Assembly: GCF_047948215.1 (NCBI RefSeq)
Contig: NC_134465.1
Location: forward strand, 45,966,946-46,030,945
Source: Lycorma delicatula
Taxonomy: Eukaryota > Arthropoda > Insecta > Hemiptera > Fulgoridae
Reading direction: 5' to 3'
Length of the DNA: 64,000 nt
A program made the position numbers and the translations under genes. How positions within the stretch are numbered: the stretch's first letter is position 1; the number at the start of each line of letters is the position of its first letter. Positions 32,947 to 44,147 of this stretch are shown here, in pieces. The notes beneath the pieces were generated by a model. It was not told the origin of the DNA and did not search any database. It was given only the letters and a program-made list of their open reading frames with translations.

Positions 32947-33424
32947 TATATATATATATATATTTATGTATTTATATAGCCTATAACACTCCCGGTAACG
33001 TAAGGATTCCAATGGGGGGTCATACATCTAAATCGGTTCAACGTTTAGCTGCTATACGTTTGTACGTTCGAACAAGCATATATACATACACCCTAAATGC
33101 ATTACACTCCTTTTTATGCAGTCGTATAACAATATTAAAGTAAATACTGTAAGATACAAATATCGCAAAATAATTCACAATTCGTTCATAAAAATTTCTT
33201 GAAGATATGTATTGATGAACTAGATAAAAAAAATTAATCTTTTAATTAGTTATTTAAAAATTCATCAATATTGTAATATTACCATTTACGTAAAAGAAAA
33301 TCTTTTAAATGTATCTTAAATAAGTTGATAGAATTTTTTGTTCTTTTTGTTTGAATATCATCAAACACATATCTAATATCGCCACATATGCAATGTATGC
33401 GTGCGTGGAATATGGAAATACAAT

Positions 33425-33505
33425 TTTGTAGCGTATAACTCCATGGCTGACCGGGGGATTCGAATCCGAGATCTCCGGATGAAAGGCCGAGATATAACGG
33501 GTTAG
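33425..33505 (-). repeat. SINE-B head (tRNA-derived), reverse
   Basis: Reverse reading: ggcctttcatccggagatct, a B-box-like cggattcgaatcccccgg, then gtcagcc. Same head as 36438-36592 and 59093-59222. Confidence 0.65.
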
Positions 33506-33509
33506 ATAA

Positions 33510-34850
33510 TTTACCAAAAATGGCAACAAAGAAAAAAAAAAAACTTAAAATAAGCCCTTTATCGTAAGCCGAAGTATTGTGTTGAATTATTCGAAAATAG
33601 ATTTATTTCCTTGTTTGATGGAGGTTTAAATTTATTAATATCGATCTACACGATTCATAATTGATAGGCCCAAACTAAGATCTGACGACTAATTTTTGTA
33701 CGTTGAAAACTCTTCCCGATTCTTTGAGAGAGCCCAAGAATTGATACTGTACTTAGATGAGCATAATATATATTTAATAATAAAAATTAAAAACAAGTTT
33801 TTTTTTTTATAACGATCATAATTTGTTCACTCAAACATAATTAATAATTTTGAAATACAAAATAAATACTACTTACGTATTTTTTTTTCAAAAATGTTTG
33901 TTCCTTTAAAACAAGTTATATAAATGGTAATTCATATGAAGCTTGACTGCCGTGTAACAGGATAAATTATAATTATTATTATTAAAAAAAAATCTATTAA
34001 CATTTTCTGAGAAACAAGGAAATATTGGTAATAAAATGAACGGACGTATAATCTTAATTTATTGGTCAAAACAGATAATAATTTTTGTTGTACATTACGT
34101 AACTCTATTAAAAAAAAAACAAAACTAATGTTTATAATAAACTCTATAATTAATAAATAGTTAAGAGCCATACGGTGTGTATAGAAACAGACTTCTACGT
34201 TCGAATTTTATTTTTAAACTTACTGAACACGGTTACGCGTGTGTATAAACAGTTATAAATATAATATTATCTATTCAAAACGTAGCCGACATATTTCAAT
34301 GAATAACAAAGAATCCACGATATTTTAAAAATTATCGAAAATTCTGATATTGGAAACAAAATTATTTTAAATGAATGAATGTATATTTGCATCGATGAAA
34401 ATCATATAGAAATTAGTTTTCCCATGATTTTGATACACCATAACGAATAAAATAAAATAAATTAGATATTAATATCTTGGTTTTATATATATATATAGTT
34501 ATGCAATAGAGGGAATGTGAGATAAACGAGTTAAACTATCCACCTCAAAGTTTTATTTACAGATCTCGACGTTTCGAGACACCCTCTTAAAAGCTGAAAT
34601 AACAGAGATTCAAAAAGATTAACTACAGCAAATAAATTAGTTTAATGGGTTCAGAAAGTATGTAGAATAAAAATTATGCCCTAGCGAATTACTAAGAAGG
34701 TTATCTCCAAAGTAAAACCGCTGAGAAATTTCTCTCCTGAAGGTTGGCGAACTTGTGTTGTTCATGGCCACACCAGTAATGTACACATTGAATTGTTGTC
34801 TGTAAGTTGTCGCGTTGTATTATCTTGGATTACATGTGAATTGTTACGTT
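33510..34850. other. AT-rich sequence, nothing firm
   Basis: Mostly AT-rich. A stretch at 34565-34610 (in reverse gagggtgtctcgaaacgtcgag) resembles ends of Penelope-like elements with ribozyme relics, but too little is present to call. Confidence 0.4.
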
Positions 34851-34855
34851 ATAAA

Positions 34856-35870
34856 ATGAATAGGAAAATGAATGTTGCCGCTGACTGTGAAATACGTTGA
34901 GTCGTACGTTTTTTAAACCGTCAAAACGTTAAGCCGGCTGAAATTTATAGGCAATTGGTTGCTGTGTACGGTGACAATGTATAGATTAAAAAAAATGTCA
35001 AAAAATGATCTAAAAGGTTTGTAAATAACAGAATTAATGTGCATGATGAAGAACGTTCGGAAAGGACCTCGAAAATCATGCGTCGATGATGAAATCAGAA
35101 AAAATCGTCGCTCAACGATTTCAGATCTGGTCCTTTTCTTTCCTGACATTTCAAGAGCTGTTATCACTCGCATTATTCATGACCATACAGGTTATAGAAA
35201 GGTTTGTACGGGTCGTAACGGGACGTCACAAAAAAATCCGAATGGATCGGCTTTGGAATTTTTGATGCGCTATTCACAAAAAAAGTGATGAGTTCTTAAT
35301 TCAATTGATACTGGCGATGAAACATGGATTTCGTTTTACACGCCAGAGAGAAAACGGCAGCCAAGTGGATAGCGTCATCCTCAATCATTAACCATACCAA
35401 CAAAGGTCAAGCTATTCCGACGCAAATTGATGGCCGCAGCCTTTTGGGATCGGTTTTGTATACTGCTGATCGATTTCATGCCGCGTGGTACGACTAAAAA
35501 TTCAGAAGTCTACTGCGATACTCTACGTAAGTTACGGCGCGTCATTCAAAATCGGTGAAGTGGGCGGCTGACCGATAATGCATTTCCACATGTTGCGAAT
35601 CCGACACGTGGTTTACTAAAAACTTTTGGATGGGAAATTTACGATTACCCACCATATAGTCCGGACATAGCTCCTTGTAATTACAATTATTTTGGGAAAT
35701 TGAAAGAATTTTTGAGTGGTAAGCAATTCGCGGATGACGAAGAACTCAAAAATGTTGTTAATCAGTGGCTAAATGGACTGGTGGGAGAAGAATACGACAA
35801 GGGTATATTGAAGCTGGTGTATCGCTACGATAAATGTCTTAATTCATATGGCGATTATATAGAGAAGTAG
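34856..35870 (+). pseudogene. Mariner transposase, nearly full length, inactivated
   Basis: Starts MNRKMNVAADCEIR followed by TGA (34898-34900). The N-terminal helix-turn-helix region (FLNRQNVKPAEIYRQLVAVY) follows, then KNRRSTISDLVLFFPDISRA, first Asp in TGDETWISFY, RGTTKNSEVYCDTLRKLRR, a second-Asp region altered from HDNARPH to HVANPTR, and YSPDIAPCNYNYF. There the catalytic third Asp (PSDY in the family) is Asn. Terminus is YDKCLNSYGDYIEK. The length, about 1.0 kb, matches a complete mariner ORF. Terminal repeats were not recognised. Confidence 0.85.
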
Positions 35871-36437
35871 TATAAGGTATCTAATTTAAGAAAACAAAAA
35901 ATATTTGTAAAGTTTTCAGAATAATTTTTTTTACAATGAATCCGTCTTTACTTTAGAGATAACATTTCGAATTTAATTTGTTAATTAACAAATTACGAGA
36001 AAATATTTAGTTTTTCACCCATAGCGGTTTTATTTTTAATTGCGTGTAAAAATAAAAAGCACCAATAGATAGGTAAGGAAGTATTTCATAGAAAAACTTC
36101 CCGAGTACTTTTTTACGGGCAAAAACTAAGGGCGCTGGCAAATTTTCCAATAAGCACCAAAATTGCGCCATGGTAGATTAGCTTCGAAACCGGATATTTT
36201 CTCGTATAAAATAAAAGCAAATGGATAAATGAATAATTTATCCATAATTTCTTAATTTTGATCGTAGAAAGAAGTGTTCGGGAGTTATTTTTGTACAAAA
36301 TTATCTTAAAATAAATATTGACAATAAACTAGATATTTTTTCAAAACACCATGTTTTTAATACAAACAGCAAAAATTTGTAAATTCAATCAAATCTAAGG
36401 TTAAATATTGATAACATAAATATACGAAGTTTTATTT

Positions 36438-36592
36438 AACCTCCGGGTCCACCGTTACGTATTGCTTCATAGGATGAGATGAACGATTTGTAGTGCGAGT
36501 GAAAAAGCCATTCCTGATCGGGATTCGAACCCGGGACCTCCGGATGAAAGACCGAGACGCTACCACTCGTGTCACGGAAGCCGGCTAAATTT
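36438..36592 (-). repeat. SINE-B copy
   Basis: In reverse: gtggtagcgtctcggtcttt (A-box region), cccgggttcgaatcccgatc (B-box), a short body and the tail ggtggacccggaggtt. tRNA-Glu-like features (tctttcatccgg) suggest its origin; it is a SINE, not a tRNA gene, because the same body follows in other copies. Confidence 0.75.
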
Positions 36593-36667
36593 ACGAAGTT
36601 GCATAAAAATATCTATTTTCATTAAATTTTTTATAACAATTTGTTTATATCGTCATTTTCATGTGTT

Positions 36668-36775
36668 TAGTAAGGGGTTCGGATCCCGTCAAGCATGGCA
36701 TCTTTTATACGCTACCATATATCCACCGGGCTAACGACCATAGCTGCTGATGCCCGCTCTTTAAAAAAAAAAAAA
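36668..36775 (+). repeat. SINE-C tail
   Basis: ggggttcggatcccgtcaag, gcatggcatctttta, ctaacgaccatagctgctga tgcccgct and a poly(A). Matches 58115-58250. Confidence 0.6.
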
Positions 36776-37439
36776 ATCTCTTGTAGATGAATTTTAAAAT
36801 AATATTACTTTAAGGCGCATGTATTTGTGTAGACAAAAAATCTTAAAATAATTTTTGTAAAACTATTTCTGAGTATAATAGTTCCTTCATAAACATTTCT
36901 GAATATTTCCGCAACATTTAATTTAAAATCGAGTGTTAAAATACATTAGATATTTTTAACATCCGGAGAAATAAAAGATGGTTGATGTTAAAGGATAAAT
37001 AGTCCTTATTTCCTGTATATATTAATAAATAAACAGGAACTTGCGGTCACAATATGTAAAGTACACATCCAATGTACAACTTTTAACTGCTTTTATAATT
37101 TCATATAATTTATTAGCTTTACATTGAAATGAAAATTTTAATTGTTTGCTATGTGATTAAAAAAATCCAGATAAATTTAAAATAAAATAAACAATATATT
37201 CTTAAAATAATAATCAATTTTTTTGTTACTAAATAAATGATTTCCCAGAAATTTAATTTAAACCATAAATACTTTTTTGCTGATGAAGAACTTTAAATGA
37301 GATCGAGTGTAATGTTAAACGTATATAACTCTCTAATGTATCATTGACTGTAAAATATGATATAAAAATACATAAACAAAAAATAAAAAATAAAAAAAAT
37401 ACAAAAATATATTTGATTACATAAAAAAAAATATTTTTT

Positions 37440-37700
37440 AAAAAAGCTTTTATTTAACTAATATTAATATTAACATTAATAAAAAAGGAAACAAATTAGA
37501 AAACCTCTCTAAAAAAGTAAAAAATAAGAATTAAATCAAACTGAGAATTTTAAACAAAAAAATATAAAAATACACTGAAAAGTAAAAAATAAATTATATA
37601 AATATCTAATAAATAACCAATAAATAAATGTAATAATTATTAAAATTAAAAGTAATGAAAATATTTAGTTAAATAAAAGCGTGGCGCAGTTTTTATAATT
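37440..37700 (-). repeat. Interspersed repeat family H, reverse copy
   Basis: Reverse complement of 20812-21060. Its last 44 bases (37655-37698) pair perfectly with 37913-37956. Confidence 0.8.
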
Positions 37701-37735
37701 TATTTAAAACAACACAACATTTATTTTTACAACAA

Positions 37736-37829
37736 TTAATCTTCATTTTCATTTTCAATAACGACGCGAGGAGGCGGAAAGGTCTGCTGGAACCTCTCCA
37801 GTTGAGGCTGACTAGCTACAAGTAACAAT
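37736..37829 (-). other. Exon-like segment between inverted repeats
   Basis: On the minus strand, tactttttcccag (ending at 37830) is followed by an open frame to a TAA at 37736-37738: LLLVASQPQLERFQQTFPPP then RVVIENENED. Two AATAAA-type signals follow. Base composition is far richer in G and C than the flanks. It looks like a terminal coding exon with acceptor, stop and poly(A) signal, but I do not recognise the protein. It lies in the 215-base space between two inverted family H copies. Confidence 0.3.
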
Positions 37830-37867
37830 CTGGGAAAAAGTACCTACTCGCTTTCTTTGTACTATAT

Positions 37868-38005
37868 TTTATAATACAGCAAATGTTTATAAATACTTAT
37901 TGGAAAACACTGTTATAAAAACTGCGCCACGCTTTTATTTAACTAAATATTTTCATAACTTTTATAATTTTAAAATGTAATAATTATTACATTTATTTAT
38001 TTTTA
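37868..38005 (+). repeat. Interspersed repeat family H, forward copy
   Basis: tataaatacttattggaaaa, then the 44-base perfect inverted partner of 37655-37698 (ttataaaaactgcgccacgc ...), matching 61985-62090. Confidence 0.8.
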
Positions 38006-38069
38006 TAGTGTTTTTATCAAACGCAAGCTAATAACCCGCGAAAATACGAATAAAAGCGTTAAAATACGA

Positions 38070-38720
38070 ACCAAAATCTAGAAATCAGCTGCCTCGCTTT
38101 CGTAGATGATCTAACACATCTCGTAAATTCAGACGAAGATGCGTTTTCTCACATTAATGGTTAAAAAGAAATTAAAGCAACGATGCAAATTTCTTTCTCA
38201 AAAACAGAAATCATGAAACCAAAAATTATCCCCAAAAATCCTTAAAGACAAGTACGGAAAAATAAATATCACAACCCAGTTTAAATAATTAGAAGAATTA
38301 ATCAGTAAAAACGGGAAAAACAAAGCAGCTTTGGAAATTCCGAGACGCAAATTAAAACAATTAAAATTTCTAATCAAAGAAATTTACAATAAAAATAATT
38401 TTTCTATAAATACAAAACTGAGACATTACAACACTACATTTACACCGATGATCTTATACGAAATTGATATAGCAAATACAGAGTGATTAAGAAAATCTCC
38501 TCAAATTCGAAAGGAAAATCCTAAAGAGAGAATATTCAGTCCTAGAAAAACTGAAAAAGGGTACACACTAAAATCAAATAAGGAAGTCTATAAATCCTCC
38601 AAAAAATTTAACAACAATTTAGAAAAAGGAGATTAAAAAATTCCTGGGAAACATGACGACCTAATCTAAAGAAACTTTTTGCCTTTAAATACTCTGTAAA
38701 TCATAATATAACCTTTTTCT
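38070..38720 (+). pseudogene. LINE reverse-transcriptase remnant (same family as 54945)
   Basis: Frames give CLAFVDDLTHLVNSDEDAFS (VDD catalytic box), KEIKATMQISFSKTEIMKPK, a run matching KYGKINxxNxFKYLEEL-SKNGKNK, and LRHYNTTFTPMILYEIDIAN. The order matches 55180-55590 (FADDMALITD, GLQISFEKTQ, FKYLGEWITQ, LRYYQTVVRPEVLYAAET). Stops in all frames. Confidence 0.6.
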
Positions 38721-39615
38721 AAAATCATCATTCCTACAACTTTCTTCTTTCCTTGCTGCTAACATAGATTCCTCCCAGTACATAGATTCTAAAAATCTCT
38801 CCATCTCATCCACGATCTCACAAACAGAATTTTCGAAATAGTCTGGAAATTAAAAAGCTAAATAGAATACATAAAGCGGTTAAAAGTAGAACTTCTGAAC
38901 CTAAACATAAAAATGACGACTATTTGGATAGAATTAAGTTAACAAAAATAATTTATGACGCAAGCATTCTTGTGGATGTGAAAATGAAGGAAATATGGAA
39001 AAAATAAATAATGACATGATGTCTGGTAGGTCGATTGGAAATAAAAAAAAATATTAAATAAATAAAAATATTCCAGGAATTTACATTATAACAATAAATA
39101 TAGTTTATTGTTATATGTAAATTCAAATAATGTGTTTATATAATATTTTTTTCTTTTTATAAATACAAAGGTAGACAGAACTATCTGATAACAAAAATAT
39201 GTAACACGATTTTATTGTATTGTATTATTGTATCTTGATAATAAACAGTTTGAATGAATGAATACTATTACAAAAAAATGTAATATAGACGCCTCCATTG
39301 TTGAATCATAGAATATCTCGATTGTAACTAAGACGAATTGATTTCATTATACAGTAAATTTGTGAGTGTATGTGTCTCTAGATCATTGTGGTGTATAGAA
39401 CAAAAAAAGGAGAAGAAATAAAGAAGATAAGAAAAGACAGAGTAAATAATATGAGCGAGAAGGAAAACAAAATATAAAAAGGATATAAATTGTGAAATAC
39501 ATAACCATGCGTACCAATATTATCTGATAAAATAAGGAGACCTAAATAAAACCGGAATGAGTGGTATAATATTTGTTTATTCCATAGACATTTAAGCAAT
39601 TGATTAATTATTTTT
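38720..39615. other. AT-rich sequence, little recognised
   Basis: May include the decayed 3' part of the LINE up to about 39010 (a Lys-rich frame ending KMKEIWKK). Beyond that nothing. Confidence 0.35.
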
Positions 39616-39618
39616 TCT

Positions 39619-39621
<3 letters not shown>

Positions 39622-39655
<34 letters not shown>

Positions 39656-39690
39656 GCGAGCTCGCATATATATATATATATATATATATA
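39622..39690. repeat. (AC)n and (AT)n microsatellites
   Basis: An AC run (39622-39652), a short gcgagctcgc palindrome, and an AT run (39665-39690) ending at a transposon terminus. Confidence 0.9.
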
Positions 39691-39949
39691 CAGAGTGATT
39701 TTTTATTCCTGTTACCCAATTTTAAATGTAATTTAATAAAGGGAAATTTAGGTGGAATAAAAAAATGTATTTGTTACTTACAAAAGAGATTGAATAAAAA
39801 GCTATTACTTACATAATTGTTAAAGAATATGCTCAAAATGCCCACCCCTTGCGGTTATATACGCACGGACTCTTTTCAGCAAATTAGCAGAAACCTTTTT
39901 AAGAGTTGTATTGGAAATATTCGTGATTAAGTCTGTAATATTGACTTTT
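39691..39949 (-). pseudogene. Mariner-like transposase C-terminal fragment and terminus
   Basis: The terminus tacagagtgattttttattc follows the AT run. Reading leftwards from 39949: VNITDLITNISNTTLKKVSA, NLLKRVRAYITARGGHFEHI then L and a stop. This is the IS630-Tc1-mariner C-terminus ending GGHFEHIL. Joined directly to the LINE fragment at 39950. Confidence 0.75.
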
Positions 39950-40470
39950 TTACAAAAATTTTTCTACGTCCATAATCTTTTCTCCCTTTATTTTCATATT
40001 CAGTGGTCCATCTTCGTTATTTCTACTACATTTCATAACATTCGTTTTGTTCTTGTTTATTTTCATGCGGTATTTCTTACGTAGGACTTCATCCATGCCG
40101 TTCGTTGTTTCTTCTAAATCCTTTTTACTTTCAGCTAGAATTACTATATCATCAGCAAATCGTAGCATCTTTATCTTTTCACCTTGTACTGTTACTCCGA
40201 ATCTAAATTGTTCTTTAACATCATTAACTGCTAGTTCCATGTAAAGATTAGAAAGTAACGGGGATAGGGAACATCCTTGTCGGACTCCCTTTCTTATTAC
40301 GGCTTCTTTCTTATGTTCTTCAATTATTACTGTTGCTGTTTGGTTCCTGTAAATGTTAGCAATTGTTCTTCTATCTGTGTGTTTGAACCCTAATTTTTTT
40401 TAAATGTTGAACATTTTATTCCAGTCTACGTTATCGAATGCCTTTTCTAGGTCTATAAATGCCAAGTATG
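39950..40470 (-). mobile_element. RTE-like non-LTR retrotransposon, copy 4 (both ends lost)
   Basis: RT segment only. From right to left: AFIDLEKAFDNVDWNKMFNI, the same in-frame TAA as copy 1 (near 40400), GVRQGCSLSPLLSNLY, MELAVNDVKEQFRFGVTVQG, FADDIVILAESKKDLEET and KIMDVEKFL. Its 3' half is absent, unusual for a LINE, and is replaced by a mariner end at 39949. Confidence 0.85.
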
Positions 40471-40474
40471 ATTA

Positions 40475-41565
40475 AATTAATATATATAAATTATTCAAAT
40501 TTTTATTTTAAATATAAATTTAAATTATGAAGAAAAAAATTTCGTTTTCAACCAACAGATGGTATTAGAAGAGCTTTAGATGTAAAGAAATTAGAGATAT
40601 ATAAAAGAAATATAAGAGAGATAATTTAGATATGCAATAGATATTAATTTTCTGAAATTTTAAGTCAAAATTATATTTTTATTTAAATTTCAGAAAAAAA
40701 TACATTTTGATGGAACAGAGAAACAACCTGGGCATAGAAAAAAAAGCAGAACGTGTAAAGAAAATAATTTTATAAATAAATACATACATAAGGAGAGAAA
40801 TGAGAAACGCATGGAAAAAAGAAAAGACACTAGAAAGAAGTGATATTTGCGAGGTCCTAAACTGGCTTATTCCTATAAAAAAAATGTATACATAAGGAGA
40901 AGGTCCTTTATTAATTATTAAATTCATTCTTCAAGTTGAATTAAAATTTTTACAATGATTCTTACGTAAAAATACTCGGACATATCTACGAAACAAGCCA
41001 TAAACTATATTTATTTTTTTCTATATAAAAAAGATAACGTTGAAAAAATTGTGCTAAGCTGTACACAGAGAATTCAATTTAATAAATGTTACTGTTATGT
41101 AGAAGTTTAAACAAACATATCAAGACACGACCTTGAAAGAAATATCTATAATACAACAGCCTATTGTAATTCACTATAAAGCTACATCAAGTCCAAAATA
41201 CGGCACTATATATGCAATACGCCCATCATGTAAACAAAATATAATATGCAAATCCATAAATGACAATAAATAGCAAACACTCTTACATATGGTATACCTT
41301 ATATGATTAATAATAAGTATTGTATGAAACAATAAAAAAAAAATAATAATAATAGTAACCAAAAACTATTTAATGACCTTTACAAACAAATAATATCAAC
41401 AGAAACAAATTATACGATACGATTGTGATATGAAATATCAACTGTAAATAATAAATAAAATGCTACAGTCAAAGTACATTTAAAAAAATATTAATTTATT
41501 TTATCCTAGTCAAATAATAGATTACAATCAAAACGTACAAACTGTCACAATAACACATAATTCTC
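40475..41565. other. AT-rich sequence, nothing recognised
   Basis: No frame, repeat or structure stood out. Confidence 0.5.
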
Positions 41566-41567
41566 TT

Positions 41568-41848
41568 TCTTTATCTGTTTAGCCTCCGGAACTACCGTAA
41601 GGTATTACTTCAGAGGATGATATGTATGAATGTAAATGAAGTGTAGTCTTGTACATCGACCGTTCCTGAGGTGTGTGGTTAATTGAAAACCCAACTACCA
41701 AAGAACACCGGTATTCACGATCTAGTATTCAAACCGGTAAAAAAGTAACTTACTTTGCGCTACGATTTGACCTTTAGAACTCTCGACTTCGAAATCAGCT
41801 GATTTGGGATGACGAGCTCACCACTAGACCAACTCGATAGTTTATTTC
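41568..41848 (-). repeat. SINE-A copy
   Basis: Starts ctttatctgtttagcctccg and ends ccactagaccaactcgatag (head in reverse). Body shortened around gtacatcgaccgttcctgag. Confidence 0.85.
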
Positions 41849-42045
41849 CCTTATACTAAAGAAGACTTATTCATTAAAAGACGAAATGCTATTCATACAA
41901 AACGATCCTGACATGATACGGAAATCCACCAGAAATATTTGTATGTAGGGTAGAGAGCTTTATAAATTATGAAGGAAGGAACTTCGAACGATTACTGTAA
42001 CTGACGTTTGTTACCATTTATCATTTCATGTATTATGTTTTTTTT

Positions 42046-42895
42046 ACTTCCTTGTACGAAGTAAAGGAAGTATTGTAATCGGGAAAAATTTCGGTTTTCA
42101 GATTTAACAGAAATATCTGTTTTGACCATCCCTGAATCCATTTTGACTAGTTTCGGCGTGACGTCTGTACGTACCTACGTATGTATCACGCATAACTCAA
42201 AAACAATTAACCGTAGGATGTTAATTTTTTGGATTTAAGACTGTTGTAACAATTTTTTGTGAACCACTCCTTTTAACTGCAATCGACTGAACAAAAAGTG
42301 TTCAAAAAAGTCCTAAATCCCAAAAGATTTGAATTTTTGAGTTTTTTCTTAACTACAGTATAAGCCCTCATTGAGAGCTTTTCCACGATATGTCATAAAT
42401 GGTACTTATTTTCATTGGTTCCAGAGTTATGGCCAATTGAAATTTTAATTATAAAATATTTGAATCTTACAAGAAAAGGCACATCGGTTCGAATTAAACT
42501 TGAATTCCTTTTTTTATTTTTTATTTTTCATGTAAATATAATGATTTATTAATAATTATTAACCCGTGATTGTAAAAAACATTTTACAATAAATAATAAT
42601 TATTCAATAAGTATAAAAAAATCAGAAGTTATTACTGAAATAAAATTTTATTTACATTTAAAATTGTGTGAAATTTAATTCGCATTATTACATATCTGTA
42701 GTAGATTTGTTGAAACGTCTCATTATTTAATATTAATTGAAAATTACAATTTAGTATCGTATTATTTTTGAATTTTCTAGTTTAATTTCTGTTTAATTTT
42801 ATTTAAATATTTTGGAATTTCTGTTTAATTTTATTTAAATATTTTGGAATTTCTGTTTAATTTTATCTACATTAAGGTTAACTACAGAGTGACTG
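42046..42895 (+). repeat. Rep-A interspersed repeat, copy C
   Basis: Best-preserved start: acttccttgtacgaagtaaa, ggaagtattgtaatcg, catccctgaatccattttga. Runs through the full body, then a downstream part with a 32-base tandem repeat (42785-42876). The second half recurs at 43290-43865. Confidence 0.8.
42785..42876. repeat. 32-bp tandem repeat, 2.9 units
   Basis: Unit atttctgtttaattttattt aaatattttgga starts at 42785, 42817 and 42849. The duplicate segment at 43810-43840 has only one unit. Confidence 0.9.
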
Positions 42896-42899
42896 AAAA

Positions 42900-43285
42900 A
42901 TAGACCTTCACAAAAACAACATATACATTGAGGCATACATATCCGATCTTTAATAAATTGCAAAAGATTTTTATATTTTAATCACATTACTCCTCCGAAA
43001 TTGTCGGACAATATTCTCCCTAAGTCGGAGTTGATCATCATTTCGTTTATTTGCTTTTGTTGCCGATCATTTAATCCCTCTTTGGTTTCACATAATTCTT
43101 CTGATCATAATTTGCGTACAAGTTCTGTAGTTTTCAAATTTTCTCTTTCTTTATATTAATCAACCCCTTAATCTTTTTATTCTTTCGTTGGTCTTAACGT
43201 TTTCCTCATATTTATATTTATTACCTTCTCTTAATGTTTTTTTATTTTTTCTTTGTTTGCAACATTTTCTTCTTGTTTATTGTTT
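42900..43285 (-). pseudogene. Coding-like remnant between Rep-A copies, unidentified
   Basis: Leftward frame: ENLKTTELVRKL, stop, SEELCETKEGLNDRQQKQIN, EMMINSDLGRILSDNFGGVM. Charged composition looks coding, with several stops. I cannot assign a family. Confidence 0.3.
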
Positions 43286-43289
43286 TTGA

Positions 43290-43865
43290 TTTGCAATCGA
43301 CTGAACCAAAAGTGTCCAAAAAAGCCATAAAACCCAAAACAATTGGATTTTGGAGTTTTTCTTAGCTGCAGTATAAGCCCTCATTAAGAGCTTTTCCACG
43401 ATATGTCATAAGTAGTACTTATTTTTATTGGTTCCAGAGTTATAGCTAAATAAAAATTTTAATTAATGAAATATTTGGATCTTACAAGACACATCCGTTC
43501 AAATTAGACTTCATTTCCTTTTTTTTATTATTTTTTTTTATTTTTAATGTAAATATATTGATTTATTAATAATTATTGACCCATGATTGTAAAAAAAAAT
43601 GAAAAAATCGGAAGTTATTAGTGAAATAAAATTTTATGTACTTTTAAAAATATGTATATGTAATTTAATAGGCATTATTACGTATGTGTATATGTAATAC
43701 ATTTCATGAAACATCTATTATTTAATATTATTTGAAAATTACAATTTATAATCGTATTATTTTTGAATTGTCTACTTTAATTACTGTTCAATTTTATTTA
43801 ATTATTCCGGAATTTCTGTTTAATTTTATCTACATTAAAGTTAAGTACAGACTGATTGAAAAAGG
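43290..43865 (+). repeat. Rep-A interspersed repeat, copy D (3' two thirds)
   Basis: Begins tttgcaatcgactgaaccaa and parallels 42280-42895, including sequence downstream of Rep-A (taagtacagactgattgaaa), so C and D derive from one tandem duplication. Confidence 0.75.
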
Positions 43866-43884
43866 CAGATCGGCATTCTACCTT

Positions 43885-44125
43885 TTTTCATTTTACTTTT
43901 TTTTAATTTAAATATATTGATTAATTAATAATTATTAACCTCTGGTTGTAAAACGTTTTTATAATAAATAATAATTCAATAATAACTAAAAATATGTAAA
44001 AATAGAGGTTATTAGTGAAATAAAATTTTATGTACTCTTCATTTAAAAAAAAAAAAAATGTGTATATATATTTTAATAGCGTACAAGGAAGTCATGTGAT
44101 GTCCACATCAGATTTTTTTGTTTTG
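43885..44125 (+). repeat. Rep-A interspersed repeat, copy E (3' third)
   Basis: Contains attattaacctctggttgta, gaaataaaattttatgtact and the intact terminus agcgtacaaggaagtcatgt gatgtccacatcag. Confidence 0.75.
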
Positions 44126-44147
44126 CTCTGTTAAGAATAATGTTTAT

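Noticed and set aside
34560..34615. Penelope-like ribozyme relic (reverse)
   Set aside because: Only gtctcgaaacgtcgag resembles it; CTGATGA is absent.
36510..36592. Possible functional tRNA gene (minus strand)
   Set aside because: Good B-box, but stems do not close, and the same head with the same downstream body occurs at 33425 and 59093: a SINE.
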